A DNA stretch of 64,000 bases. It comes from an uncultured Eubacteriales bacterium. Lineage in GTDB: Bacteria > Bacillota > Clostridia > Oscillospirales > Acutalibacteraceae. Below the pieces are notes generated by a model. The model worked only from the letters and a program-made list of their open reading frames with translations, was not told the DNA's origin and made no database searches. Below are positions 24,392 through 32,695 of the stretch, in pieces (position 1 is the stretch's first letter; the number at the start of each line of letters is the position of its first letter). A program made the position numbers and the translations under genes. The stretch is from NCBI GenBank assembly GCA_934454845.1, contig CAKSGV010000001.1, positions 62,001 through 126,000 of the forward strand, in the 5' to 3' direction.

Positions 24392-25828
24392 ATGAATATT
24401 TTAAGATTTATTGCAAAGCTTATCAAATCCGTATCCTTAACCGTGTCCGATATTATGTTCTATAAGATCATTTATAAGGTCACGGGTATTTTCGCTACAA
24501 GAAAATTCAAAAGAGCTGAAAATAATCATAAATATGCGATTTTAATAGCGGCGAGGAACGAAAGCGCCGTTATAGGCAATCTGATCGACAGTATAAAAAA
24601 GCAGGATTATCCGAGTGAACTTATCGATATTTTCGTTGTCGCCGATAACTGCACAGATAACACGGCGCAGGTGGCTCGAGCTCTCGGTGCCGCTGTTTAT
24701 GAAAGATCGGATAATGAGCATCGCACAAAAGGATATGCTTTGCAATACCTTGTTAAGTGTCTAGACCGGGATATCGGCATTAAATCTTATGAAGCTTATA
24801 TGATCTTTGATGCGGATAATCTTCTTAAAAGCGACTATGTTTCAAGGATGAACGATTCTTTTGACGCCGGCGAAAAAATCGTTACTTCTTACAGAAATAC
24901 AAAGAATTTCAATGATAATTGGATCGCGGCGTCTTATGGAATACATTGGCTCAGAACTATACGAAACGAGCACCGTGCAAAATCCCTTTTCAGGCTTGCA
25001 ACAAGAATTCAAGGAACGGGATTTTTATTCTCAAACGAGCTTATAGAAAACGGATGGAACTATACCTCTCTCACTGAGGACAGGGCTTTTTGTGCGGACG
25101 CTGTTGTTAAAGGCTATAAAATATCCTATAATAATGAGGCGCAGTTTTTTGACGAACAGCCTGTGGATTTGAGAATTGCTTTCAGGCAGAGAATAAGATG
25201 GGCAAAAGGCCACCTTCAGGCATTTATTGAATCGGGAGGAAAGCTTTTTACACATATTTTCTTCACCGATAAAAACGCCGAAGCTTGCCTCACGGAAAAA
25301 GAAAAACAAAATTTAACACCGGCAAAAAAATTTCTCAATAATATCAGGCTTCGATTTATGAGCTTTGATATGCTCACCGTTATTTATCCCCGGCCGATTT
25401 TTTTGTTTTTCAAAAAAATTTCTCTTTTAATTATAAGGTCGATTCTTGTCTTGAATTCGCAAATGATAGTAACGAGAATGTTCGCCCCTAAGCTTTTAGG
25501 CGATTTTCTGCGGGCAATAAATATTAATCCGAGAAATTTCTCAAAATCCGGAATGATAGCAATTCTTGTTCTTTTCACTGTTTCTTGGACATTTGATTCT
25601 TATTTCAAAGGAATCTTCACCGCAATTTATATTTTTATAATGGAGCATAAAAGAATTATTCCCATAATCTGGTATAAAAAAATTCTATATTGTATCACTT
25701 TCCCTATATTTGATCTTATTGGAAGAATTTCAATGATAATAGCCTTTTTCTCAAAGGTTGAATGGAAACCGATTCCCCATAATTCATCCGTGAATATTGA
25801 AGAACTTAAAAATACCTCTCAGGTTTAA
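24392..25828 (+). CDS. Membrane glycosyltransferase, family 2
   Basis: The 478-residue processive-type GT2 enzyme has an amphipathic N-terminus, the nucleotide-sugar motif AILIAARNESAVIGNLIDSI (about 50-69), FVVADNCTDNTA, the metal site MIFDADNLL (DAD), the acceptor motif LTEDRAF and QRIRWAKG (Q-x-x-RW). Four or so hydrophobic helices fill the C-terminal 200 residues. Such enzymes build exopolysaccharide or glycolipid; donor and product are unknown. There is no recognisable ribosome-binding site and the promoter -10 box lies 7 bases before the ATG, so translation probably starts on a leaderless mRNA. It is a single-gene unit. Confidence 0.9.
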   Translation: MNILRFIAKLIKSVSLTVSDIMFYKIIYKVTGIFATRKFKRAENNHKYAILIAARNESAVIGNLIDSIKKQDYPSELIDIFVVADNCTDNTAQVARALGAAVYERSDNEHRTKGYALQYLVKCLDRDIGIKSYEAYMIFDADNLLKSDYVSRMNDSFDAGEKIVTSYRNTKNFNDNWIAASYGIHWLRTIRNEHRAKSLFRLATRIQGTGFLFSNELIENGWNYTSLTEDRAFCADAVVKGYKISYNNEAQFFDEQPVDLRIAFRQRIRWAKGHLQAFIESGGKLFTHIFFTDKNAEACLTEKEKQNLTPAKKFLNNIRLRFMSFDMLTVIYPRPIFLFFKKISLLIIRSILVLNSQMIVTRMFAPKLLGDFLRAININPRNFSKSGMIAILVLFTVSWTFDSYFKGIFTAIYIFIMEHKRIIPIIWYKKILYCITFPIFDLIGRISMIIAFFSKVEWKPIPHNSSVNIEELKNTSQV

Positions 25829-25850
25829 ACCCGAGAGGTATTAATTTTAT
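25811..25850. terminator. Bidirectional terminator between glycosyltransferase and isocitrate dehydrogenase genes
   Basis: AATACCTCTC (25811-25820) pairs with GAGAGGTATT (25833-25842). The inner GGTTTAAACC palindrome can extend the structure. T-rich flanks lie on both sides. It serves the converging genes ending at 25828 and 25847. Confidence 0.82.
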
Positions 25851-26998
25851 ATAAGCGTTTTTATCACGGAAATAACATAATCTGCGAATTCTTTGCAGGT
25901 CGCATTTTCGGCAGTGCCGTCAGCTATCACTTTTTTCTCGCTCTCGGTGCAGATATTAAGCGCTTTTTCCAAAATATCCGCTTTTGAAATAAGACCGATA
26001 TGTCTTATCATCATCTCGGAAGATTTTAAAAGACTTGTCGGATTAGCTCTTTCGCCCAAACCCATTTCAATAAGTTTCGGAGCGCTTCCGTGAACAGCTT
26101 CAAACATCGCATATTTATCGCCGATGTTTGCACTTCCCGCCGTACCGACTCCTCCCTGAATTTGCGCCGCCTCGTCTGTTATAATATCACCGTAAAGATT
26201 AGGCAGAACAAACACTTCGAAATTTGATCTTATATCTTTGTTTATAAGGTTAGCGGTCATAATATCGATATAATAATCCTCGGCTTTTATTTCCGGATAA
26301 TCCTTTGCCACTTCGTGGGCAATTTCAGAAAAGCTACCGTCGGTTTTTTTCATTATATTTGCCTTTGTAACTATGGCAACGCTCTTTTTGCCGTTGTTTC
26401 TTGCAAAATCAAATGCCGCTCTCGCAATTCTTTCTGTGCCTGCTTTTGTTGTAACTTTAAAATCAAAACTCAAAGTATCGGGAATTTCTATTCCTTTGCT
26501 TCCTAACACATATTCGCCCTCGGTGTTTTCCCTGAAAAATGTCCAGTCGATATTTTCTTCTCCCACTTTAACAGGTCTGACATTTGCAAAGAGGTCAAGC
26601 TCTCTACGCATTGCAACATTAGCGCTTTCCAAGTTTCCGCCTTTGAGAGTTGTGGTGGGGCCTTTTAAAATGACATTGCATTTTTTTAATTTTGCAAGCA
26701 CATCATCCGGAATTGCTTTATTTTGAGCCACTCTGTTTTCTATAGTCAGCCCTTCAATATCTTTAAACTCGATTTTACCGGATTTGATTTCATCTTGAAG
26801 TAGAACTTCAAGCACTCTTTTTGATTGTTCCGAAATTATAGGACCTATTCCGTCACCCGGACAGAACCCTATCACAATTTTTTCAAGTTTTGAATAATCT
26901 GTGGCTCCGGTTTCGCTTTCCATCTTTTTTTCGCGCTCTATCTGTTCCGTTAAAAGAGCTCTGAAATGAGAAACGGCCTCATCAATATATTTTTGCAT
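25847..26998 (-). CDS. Isocitrate/isopropylmalate dehydrogenase family, likely isocitrate dehydrogenase
   Basis: The 383 residues show the beta-decarboxylating dehydrogenase fold: GFCPGDGIGPII near 44, the substrate loop NLESANVAMRRELDLFANVR near 115, FFRENTEGEY, TKANIMKKTDG, LPNLYGDIITDEAAQIQGG and FEAVHGSAPK. An unusual 35-residue helical N-terminal extension precedes the fold. In this operon (citrate synthase, aconitase) the product is best read as isocitrate dehydrogenase making 2-oxoglutarate. Isopropylmalate activity is less likely because no leu genes are present. Cofactor choice cannot be fixed by eye. It is the last gene of the operon. Confidence 0.88.
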   Translation of the reverse strand: MQKYIDEAVSHFRALLTEQIEREKKMESETGATDYSKLEKIVIGFCPGDGIGPIISEQSKRVLEVLLQDEIKSGKIEFKDIEGLTIENRVAQNKAIPDDVLAKLKKCNVILKGPTTTLKGGNLESANVAMRRELDLFANVRPVKVGEENIDWTFFRENTEGEYVLGSKGIEIPDTLSFDFKVTTKAGTERIARAAFDFARNNGKKSVAIVTKANIMKKTDGSFSEIAHEVAKDYPEIKAEDYYIDIMTANLINKDIRSNFEVFVLPNLYGDIITDEAAQIQGGVGTAGSANIGDKYAMFEAVHGSAPKLIEMGLGERANPTSLLKSSEMMIRHIGLISKADILEKALNICTESEKKVIADGTAENATCKEFADYVISVIKTLI

Positions 26999-27013
26999 AA
27001 TTTTTTCTCCGAT

Positions 27014-28942
27014 TTAATTTTCTGATTTTGTAAAGGCGAGCAATCCGCCGGCTTTGAGTATATTTTTCTGCCTGTCGGTAAAATTGCAGAAGAGCGCTAT
27101 TTTTTTACCTTTTGTTTTATTTTCAAGTATTAGGTTGCCGTCGTCAAGCCCCTCAAAGATATTATCAAGACAAAGCTCGTCACCCTGATCTATTGTATCG
27201 TAATCTTCGGGATCGACAAAGGTTAAAGGAAGAATTCCCGAATTGATAAGGTTTGCGGCATGAATTCTTGCAAAACCTTTTGTTATCACTGCTCTCACTC
27301 CGAGATACATAGGCACCAAAGCCGCGTGTTCTCTGGAGGAACCCTGACCGTAATTCGAACCGCCTATTATAAAGCTCTCTTTAAGCGCTTTTGCCCTCTC
27401 GGGAAATTCCTTGTCGCAAACGGAAAAGCAGAACTGTGAAAGGTGAGGAATATTCGATCTGTAGGGCAGGATTTTAGAGCCTGCAGGCATAATGTGATCT
27501 GTCGTTATGTTATCTCCTACCTTTAAAGAAACCTTTGCCGTGATCTGATCGCCGATAGGCTTTGAAACCGGGAACGGCTTGATATTAGGTCCTCTTAAAA
27601 CCTCGGTTTTTTCAGCTGTTTCACTATCTGCCGGCGCAAGAACTGCGCTGTCATTTATATCGAAAACCTCAGGCAGCTTTATCTCAGGCATTTTTCCCAA
27701 TAACCTCGGATCTGTTATCTCGCCGGTAAGCGCCGCCGCAACGGCTGTCTCAGGAGAGCAGAGATAAACTTCCGCGTCGGCCGTGCCGCTTCTTCCCAAA
27801 AAATTCCTGTTGAATGTCCTTAAGCTCACGCCTTTTGAATTAGGCGAAAATCCCATTCCTATGCATGGTCCGCAGGCGCACTCTAAAAGCCTTGCGCCCG
27901 AAAGTAAAATATCTTCAAGCGCTCCGCATTTTGAAAGCATTGTAAGCACCTGTCTTGATCCGGGAGATACAGAAAGGCTTACATCGTGAGAAATAGTTTT
28001 TCCCTTTAAAAGCTTTGCCACTTTCATCATATCTAAAAGCGAGGAATTTGTGCAGGAGCCGATACACACCTGATTTACCTTAGTGCCTTTAAGCGAAGAA
28101 ACTTTAACCACATTATCAGGCGAATGCGGACATGCGATAAGCGGCTCAAGCTCGCTTAAATCTATATCAATTATCTTGTCATATTCAGCATCGGGATCGC
28201 TTTCAAGCGGAATATAATCCTCCGCTCTTCCCTGAGCCTTTAAAAATTCAAGCGTAATTTCATCTGAAGGGAATATCGAGGTTGTCGCTCCGAGCTCGGT
28301 TCCCATATTTGTGATAGTAGCCCTTTCGGGAACAGATAAGGTTTTAATTCCGTCTCCGCCCCATTCAATTATCGCACCTACTCCTCCTTTTACCGAGAGA
28401 ATTCTCAATATTTCAAGGCTAATATCCTTAGCGCTGACAAACGGCTTTAATTTACCCTTAAGATTAACTTTGTACATCTTAGGCATTGTTATGTAATAAG
28501 CGCCTCCGCCCATTGCCACGGCAACATCCATTCCGCCTGCTCCCATAGCAAGCATTCCCATTCCGCCGCCTGTAGGAGTATGGCTGTCGGAACCGATAAG
28601 AGTTTTCCCCGGGCGGGCAAATCTTTCTAAATGCACTTGATGGCAAATTCCGTTTCCCGGTCTTGAAAAGAATATACCGTGCTTCTTTGCAACAGATTGA
28701 ATATATCGATGATCATCCGCATTTTCAAAACCGGACTGCAAAGTGTTATGGTCTATATAAGCAAGACTCTTTTCCGTCTTAACTCTTTTTTGCCCCATTG
28801 TTTCAAACTCAAGATAAGCCATTGTTCCCGTAGCATCCTGAGTTAAAGTTTGATCTATTTTAAGAGCAACTTCACTTCCGACAGTCATTTCTCCGCTGAC
28901 AAGATGCTCTTTAATTATTTTTTGAGCAATTGTGTATCCCAT
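27014..28942 (-). CDS. Aconitate hydratase (monomeric, aconitase family)
   Basis: Interconverts citrate and isocitrate using a [4Fe-4S] cluster. The 642 residues fuse a LeuC-like part with cluster ligands CIGSCTNSSL and CACGPCIGMGF to a LeuD-like swivel domain with GSNYGQGSSREHAAL. The length fits the clostridial-type aconitases (about 640), shorter than AcnA. Citrate synthase and isocitrate dehydrogenase genes in the same operon make aconitase more likely than homoaconitase or LeuCD. It starts two bases after the GntR gene. Confidence 0.93.
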   Translation of the reverse strand: MGYTIAQKIIKEHLVSGEMTVGSEVALKIDQTLTQDATGTMAYLEFETMGQKRVKTEKSLAYIDHNTLQSGFENADDHRYIQSVAKKHGIFFSRPGNGICHQVHLERFARPGKTLIGSDSHTPTGGGMGMLAMGAGGMDVAVAMGGGAYYITMPKMYKVNLKGKLKPFVSAKDISLEILRILSVKGGVGAIIEWGGDGIKTLSVPERATITNMGTELGATTSIFPSDEITLEFLKAQGRAEDYIPLESDPDAEYDKIIDIDLSELEPLIACPHSPDNVVKVSSLKGTKVNQVCIGSCTNSSLLDMMKVAKLLKGKTISHDVSLSVSPGSRQVLTMLSKCGALEDILLSGARLLECACGPCIGMGFSPNSKGVSLRTFNRNFLGRSGTADAEVYLCSPETAVAAALTGEITDPRLLGKMPEIKLPEVFDINDSAVLAPADSETAEKTEVLRGPNIKPFPVSKPIGDQITAKVSLKVGDNITTDHIMPAGSKILPYRSNIPHLSQFCFSVCDKEFPERAKALKESFIIGGSNYGQGSSREHAALVPMYLGVRAVITKGFARIHAANLINSGILPLTFVDPEDYDTIDQGDELCLDNIFEGLDDGNLILENKTKGKKIALFCNFTDRQKNILKAGGLLAFTKSEN

Positions 28943-28944
28943 AA

Positions 28945-29595
28945 TTATTCTCCTTTGAAATTTTCCTCAATATGCTTAAATGCATTCTGCACATGCTTTA
29001 TTGTGAGCTCATAGGCAAGATCCGGATCGTGATCTTCTATGGCTTTGCATATTGCCTTATGCTCTTCAACCGATTGCTGTGCTCTTGAATTGCTTTCGAT
29101 GGATACTTTTCTGTATTTCTGTGCTTTTTTAAGCAAAGGCATCAGCACATCAAAATAAACGGGGCTTCCGCTCGCTTTATACAATGCGTCGTGGAATCGG
29201 CTGTCCATATATCTGATATGATCGGCGTCGTGCTTTAAATTGTAAAACTCCTGAAGTTCCACTGCCTCATGAATAGTTTTTATTTGCTCGCTTGTTGCAT
29301 TAAGAGCTGCATCATAAGCTGCCATACATTCGATTTTAGTTCTGATTTTATAAATATCTTTAATATCTTTATCGGTAATTCCGGTCACGAGCGACCCTTT
29401 TGCTGTATCCTCAATCAAGTGCTCTTGACCGAGCCTTCTTAGAGCCTCTCTTATCGGTGTTCTGCTCACTCCCATTTCACTGCAGAGCCTGCTCTCGGTC
29501 AAAATTTCTCCGCGCTGATATTTTCCGCTTAAAATATCTGCCTCTAACCTGTCAAATACTTGATCGGCCAAAGATACGGTCTTATGCTCTATCAT
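28945..29595 (-). CDS. GntR-family transcriptional regulator, FCD type
   Basis: The 216 residues have an N-terminal winged helix (about 5-75; LSGKYQRGEILTE and GVSRTPIREALRRL) and a C-terminal all-helical FCD ligand domain (about 80-210). Putative metal ligands appear in YMDSRFHDALY, EEHKAI and IKHVQNAF. It lies inside the citrate synthase-aconitase operon and is therefore a likely local regulator responding to a carboxylic acid such as citrate. A palindrome typical of GntR operators overlaps the operon promoter. Repression is the simplest model. Confidence 0.92.
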   Translation of the reverse strand: MIEHKTVSLADQVFDRLEADILSGKYQRGEILTESRLCSEMGVSRTPIREALRRLGQEHLIEDTAKGSLVTGITDKDIKDIYKIRTKIECMAAYDAALNATSEQIKTIHEAVELQEFYNLKHDADHIRYMDSRFHDALYKASGSPVYFDVLMPLLKKAQKYRKVSIESNSRAQQSVEEHKAICKAIEDHDPDLAYELTIKHVQNAFKHIEENFKGE

Positions 29596-29607
29596 ATAAT
29601 TCTCCTT

Positions 29608-30984
29608 CTATAAGCGACGAAGTTTGCCGTCGGTAATTTTTTCAAGCATTTCCTCAAGCTCCGCGGTGGAAAGAGTGGTCTGCCTGCCGTCTTCATATTC
29701 CTTATCGATAAGCTCTTTCATTTTGACGACCGTTTCGCTTTTCTTGTCCACAGCTTCACTGCCTGAAAGACCGTAATTCTGATTTATCCAATAAGCGATC
29801 CCGGCAAGTCCGGAAGCCTTTCCGATAAGCACCGAAACAGGTCGGTTGAGAATTTTGCCGGTATTGAAAATATTATATATTTCCTCATCTTTCATAAGAC
29901 CGTCGGCGTGAATTCCCGCTCGCGTTACATTGAAATTCTTTCCTACAAACGGCGTCATCGGAGGGATTTTATATCCTATCTCTTTTTTGAAATAATCTGC
30001 GATCTCGGTTATCACAGTCGGATCCATTCCGTCAAAAGAGCCTCTGAGCGAAGCATATTCCATAACCATTGCTTCAAGAGGGATATTTCCTGTCCGCTCG
30101 CCTATTCCGAGCAGCGAACAGTTTACTCCCGAAGCGCCGTAAAGCCATGCTGTCGACGCGTTTGCCACGGCTTTGTAAAAATCGTTATGTCCGTGCCACT
30201 CAAGCATATCGCTCGTAACATCGGAATAGTGCTGTAAGCCGTAAATAATTCCCGGCACACTTCTCGGAAGCGCAACTTCCGGGTAAGGCACTCCGTAACC
30301 CATAGTATCGCAGGCTCTTATTCTAACGGGGATTCCCGCATCTCTCGACATTTTCATAAGCTCGTTTACAAAAGGCACAACAAATCCGTAAAAATCGGCT
30401 CTCGTGATATCTTCAAGATGGCACCTCGGCATAACTCCTGCCTCAAATGCCTCGGAAACAGCCGCTAAATATGTATCCATAGCCTGCTTTCTTGTCATTT
30501 TAAGCTTTTTAAAGATGTGATAATCACTGCAGGAAACAAGAATTCCCGTTTCTCTTATCCCTAAATCCTTAACAAGCTTAAAATCTTCCTTGCTTGCTCT
30601 TATCCAGGTGGTGATTTCCGGGAATTTAAGCCCTAATTCCTGACACTTTTCAATGGCTTTTCTGTCCTTTTTGCTGTAAACAAAAAATTCCGTCTGCCTA
30701 ATAATTCCGTAAGGGCCTCCGAGCCTTGACATAAATTTGTAAAGCTCCACTATCTGCTCTACGCTGTACGGCTCTACGGACTGCTGACCGTCACGCAGAG
30801 ATGTATCGGTTATCCAGATATCTTTAGGCATTCCGAGCGGAACACGGCGGTGGTTGAAAGCAATTCTCGGCACATCGTCATAGCTGTAAAAATCCCTGTA
30901 TAAATTAGGATCGCTCACATCCTGCAGAGAATATTTATATGTATCCTGCTCAAGCAGGTTGGTTTTATCCGATATTTCAAGCAT
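29608..30984 (-). CDS. Putative Re-citrate synthase (DRE-TIM metallolyase family)
   Basis: The 458-residue member of the isopropylmalate/homocitrate synthase superfamily has the metal and acyl-CoA motifs WITDTSLRDGQQS near 57, RCHLEDITRADFYG near 160, EWHGHNDFYKAVANA (HxH) near 262 and GIGERTGN. Clostridium kluyveri has an Re-citrate synthase of this family, unrelated to normal Si-citrate synthase. The co-transcribed aconitase and isocitrate dehydrogenase genes argue for citrate as product. Homocitrate synthase is the alternative. Homologues are sometimes mislabelled as histone-lysine methyltransferase. It is the first gene behind a perfect promoter. Confidence 0.87.
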   Translation of the reverse strand: MLEISDKTNLLEQDTYKYSLQDVSDPNLYRDFYSYDDVPRIAFNHRRVPLGMPKDIWITDTSLRDGQQSVEPYSVEQIVELYKFMSRLGGPYGIIRQTEFFVYSKKDRKAIEKCQELGLKFPEITTWIRASKEDFKLVKDLGIRETGILVSCSDYHIFKKLKMTRKQAMDTYLAAVSEAFEAGVMPRCHLEDITRADFYGFVVPFVNELMKMSRDAGIPVRIRACDTMGYGVPYPEVALPRSVPGIIYGLQHYSDVTSDMLEWHGHNDFYKAVANASTAWLYGASGVNCSLLGIGERTGNIPLEAMVMEYASLRGSFDGMDPTVITEIADYFKKEIGYKIPPMTPFVGKNFNVTRAGIHADGLMKDEEIYNIFNTGKILNRPVSVLIGKASGLAGIAYWINQNYGLSGSEAVDKKSETVVKMKELIDKEYEDGRQTTLSTAELEEMLEKITDGKLRRL

Positions 30985-31003
30985 ATAATCACCCTAAACT
31001 TTT

Positions 31004-31015
31004 ATTGTATACAAT
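31004..31015 (-). promoter_or_regulatory. Candidate GntR operator
   Basis: ATTGTATACAAT is a perfect 12-bp palindrome that shares its last two bases with the -10 box. FCD-type GntR regulators commonly bind short TTGTATACAA-like sites. Binding here would block promoter opening. The match is by sequence type only. Confidence 0.6.
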
Positions 31016-31042
31016 TATACACCTATTCAGTTATACTGTCAA
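31014..31042 (-). promoter_or_regulatory. Promoter of the citrate synthase operon
   Basis: On the minus strand, TTGACA (31042-31037), a 17-base spacer and TATAAT (31019-31014). Both boxes are perfect consensus. The -35 box contains the TGA stop codon of the upstream PBP gene. Confidence 0.9.
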
Positions 31043-32637
31043 GAGTCTGTTTCGAGTCTTGTAATTCCGTCGGCTATTTCGGCAAAAGCTCCGGCTGTCT
31101 GCTTTGTCGTTCCGCCCTCGCTTAAGATTATCACAACATATTTCGGCTTTTCAAGAGGAAAAAATCCGCAGAACCAGCTGTTATTTATCTCTTTTCCGTT
31201 TTTAAAATATCTTCCAGTCTGAGCGGTCGCGGTCTTTCCAGCGGCTGTGCAAAGCTGCGGTTTTGCAGCCTCGCCCGTTCCCTCGTCTATAACCGATGAA
31301 AGATATTCCTTTAAAGTATCGGCTGTTTTTTCACTCATAACTCGGGTGGGATTGAGCTTTTCATATTCTGTTATCGTTCCGTTTTTCGTGGTGCTTTTAA
31401 TAATATGGGGAATATTGTAACTGCCGGAGTTTGCAATAGCCGAATAAAGCGTGAGCATTGAAACGGGACTTAATAAAAAGTATCCCTGCCCTATCGAGAA
31501 ATTTGCAAGCAGTGCCGGATTTTCAAGGGATTTTAAATCGGGCATTGTGCCCGGAGTTGTGAAAATATTATCGGCAATTTTTATTTCTCTTCCGAAATTA
31601 AGAGATGAAGCCATATCGTAAATAGCTTTGCTTCCTAACTCCTGCCCTAAATTATAAAAGAAAGTGTTGCACGAAAAGGTAAGCGCGCTTTTAAGATCCA
31701 TAAGCCCGTGGCCGTCGGCTTTGTGGCAGTTAAAGTCACGGTCGATTATGCGGGTTTTGCCTGTGCAGGTATAAGAAAAATTTTGCTTATTTTCCGAAAA
31801 TGCCGCCGCGGCTACGCACGGTTTGAAAACGGATCCCACGCTGAAGCTCGCAAGCGCGCGGTTTAAAAGAGGGGCGTCTTCGCTTTTTAAATAATCCTGT
31901 AAATTTGCTGTGTTAAATTCAGGCTTTGAAAGCATGGCAACGATTCCGCCCGTTTCCGCCTCGCTTATGACCACTGCGCCTTTTTCAATACTCTTTGCAG
32001 CCATTTCCGCTATTTTTTGAATATTCAAATCAAAGGTCGTGACCACATTATTGCTCACCTTTTCGGTATTTTCAAATTCAGGCTCTATCCCTCTTAAAAC
32101 CTCGCCCTTGCCGTTTAAATAAAATATTGCGCTTTGCTCTTTTGAGCTGTATAAAATATCATCATATGCGGCCTCTATTCCGCACGCTCCATGCCCCGAA
32201 GAATCGGTGTATCCTATAATATGTTCAAAATAAGAATTATCAGGATCATTTGAGGACACTGTAAAGCATTTTATTCCGTCAGCGCTTATATCTTTCGGAA
32301 CTTCCAAAAGAACGGGCTTATTCTTTTTAAGCTTTTCAAGCGCACTTTTAAGCTCCTCTCCTTTTAAAACAGAGCTTAGCTTGCTTACTGCCTGCGGGGT
32401 GGGAGATACTGCCGCAAGTATTTTTGTTTTGTTATTCGTCAGCAAAACGCGGTTCCTGTCATACACAGAGCCGCGCTTATTTCCTATTTTTATCTTATAT
32501 CTGCTCTGGCTCTCCTGCGCCGCCGTAAGGCTTTCGTCAGTCGCTACCACGGCAACTCTTAAAATACAGCTAAGCAAAAACAGCATTACTGTAAAAAACG
32601 CTGTTACCGACCTTTTTGCAAAAATCTTTTCACTCAA
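31039..32637 (-). CDS. Class B penicillin-binding protein (FtsI/SpoVD-like transpeptidase)
   Basis: The 532-residue peptidoglycan transpeptidase has an N-terminal transmembrane helix (about 10-30), a dimerisation region (KRGSVYDRNRVLLTNN near 56), and a penicillin-binding domain with SVFK (active Ser, Lys) near 265, SCN near 325 and KTATAQTG, which stands for the usual KTGT. A start upstream at 32736 would read through the end of the previous gene and lacks a ribosome site. I place it at TTG 32637, after GGAAAGAGGG. That site and codon lie in the 3' arm and U-tract of a terminator-like hairpin, so expression may be conditional. Target, division or sporulation, is unknown. Confidence 0.88.
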   Translation of the reverse strand: MSEKIFAKRSVTAFFTVMLFLLSCILRVAVVATDESLTAAQESQSRYKIKIGNKRGSVYDRNRVLLTNNKTKILAAVSPTPQAVSKLSSVLKGEELKSALEKLKKNKPVLLEVPKDISADGIKCFTVSSNDPDNSYFEHIIGYTDSSGHGACGIEAAYDDILYSSKEQSAIFYLNGKGEVLRGIEPEFENTEKVSNNVVTTFDLNIQKIAEMAAKSIEKGAVVISEAETGGIVAMLSKPEFNTANLQDYLKSEDAPLLNRALASFSVGSVFKPCVAAAAFSENKQNFSYTCTGKTRIIDRDFNCHKADGHGLMDLKSALTFSCNTFFYNLGQELGSKAIYDMASSLNFGREIKIADNIFTTPGTMPDLKSLENPALLANFSIGQGYFLLSPVSMLTLYSAIANSGSYNIPHIIKSTTKNGTITEYEKLNPTRVMSEKTADTLKEYLSSVIDEGTGEAAKPQLCTAAGKTATAQTGRYFKNGKEINNSWFCGFFPLEKPKYVVIILSEGGTTKQTAGAFAEIADGITRLETDS

Positions 32638-32645
32638 AAAAACAC

Positions 32646-32682
32646 GCCCTCTTTCCTGTTTATTATTGACAGGAAAGAGGGC
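32646..32682 (-). terminator. Terminator-like hairpin overlapping the PBP start region
   Basis: GCCCTCTTTCCTG and CAGGAAAGAGGGC form a perfect 13-bp stem with an 11-nt loop. On the minus strand it is followed by GTG and seven T residues. It lies 14 bases after the DUF1854 stop. The 3' arm includes the GGAAAGAGGG that serves as ribosome-binding site of the PBP gene, and the TTG start uses the last two T residues. Confidence 0.82.
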
Positions 32683-32695
32683 TGTTATTAAACCG

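Noticed and set aside
29608..30984. Annotation of the citrate synthase gene as histone-lysine methyltransferase
   Set aside because: No SET or Dot1 domain is present. The DRE-TIM motifs (DTSLRDGQQ, HGHND, GIGERTGN) show an acyl-CoA carboxylate synthase.
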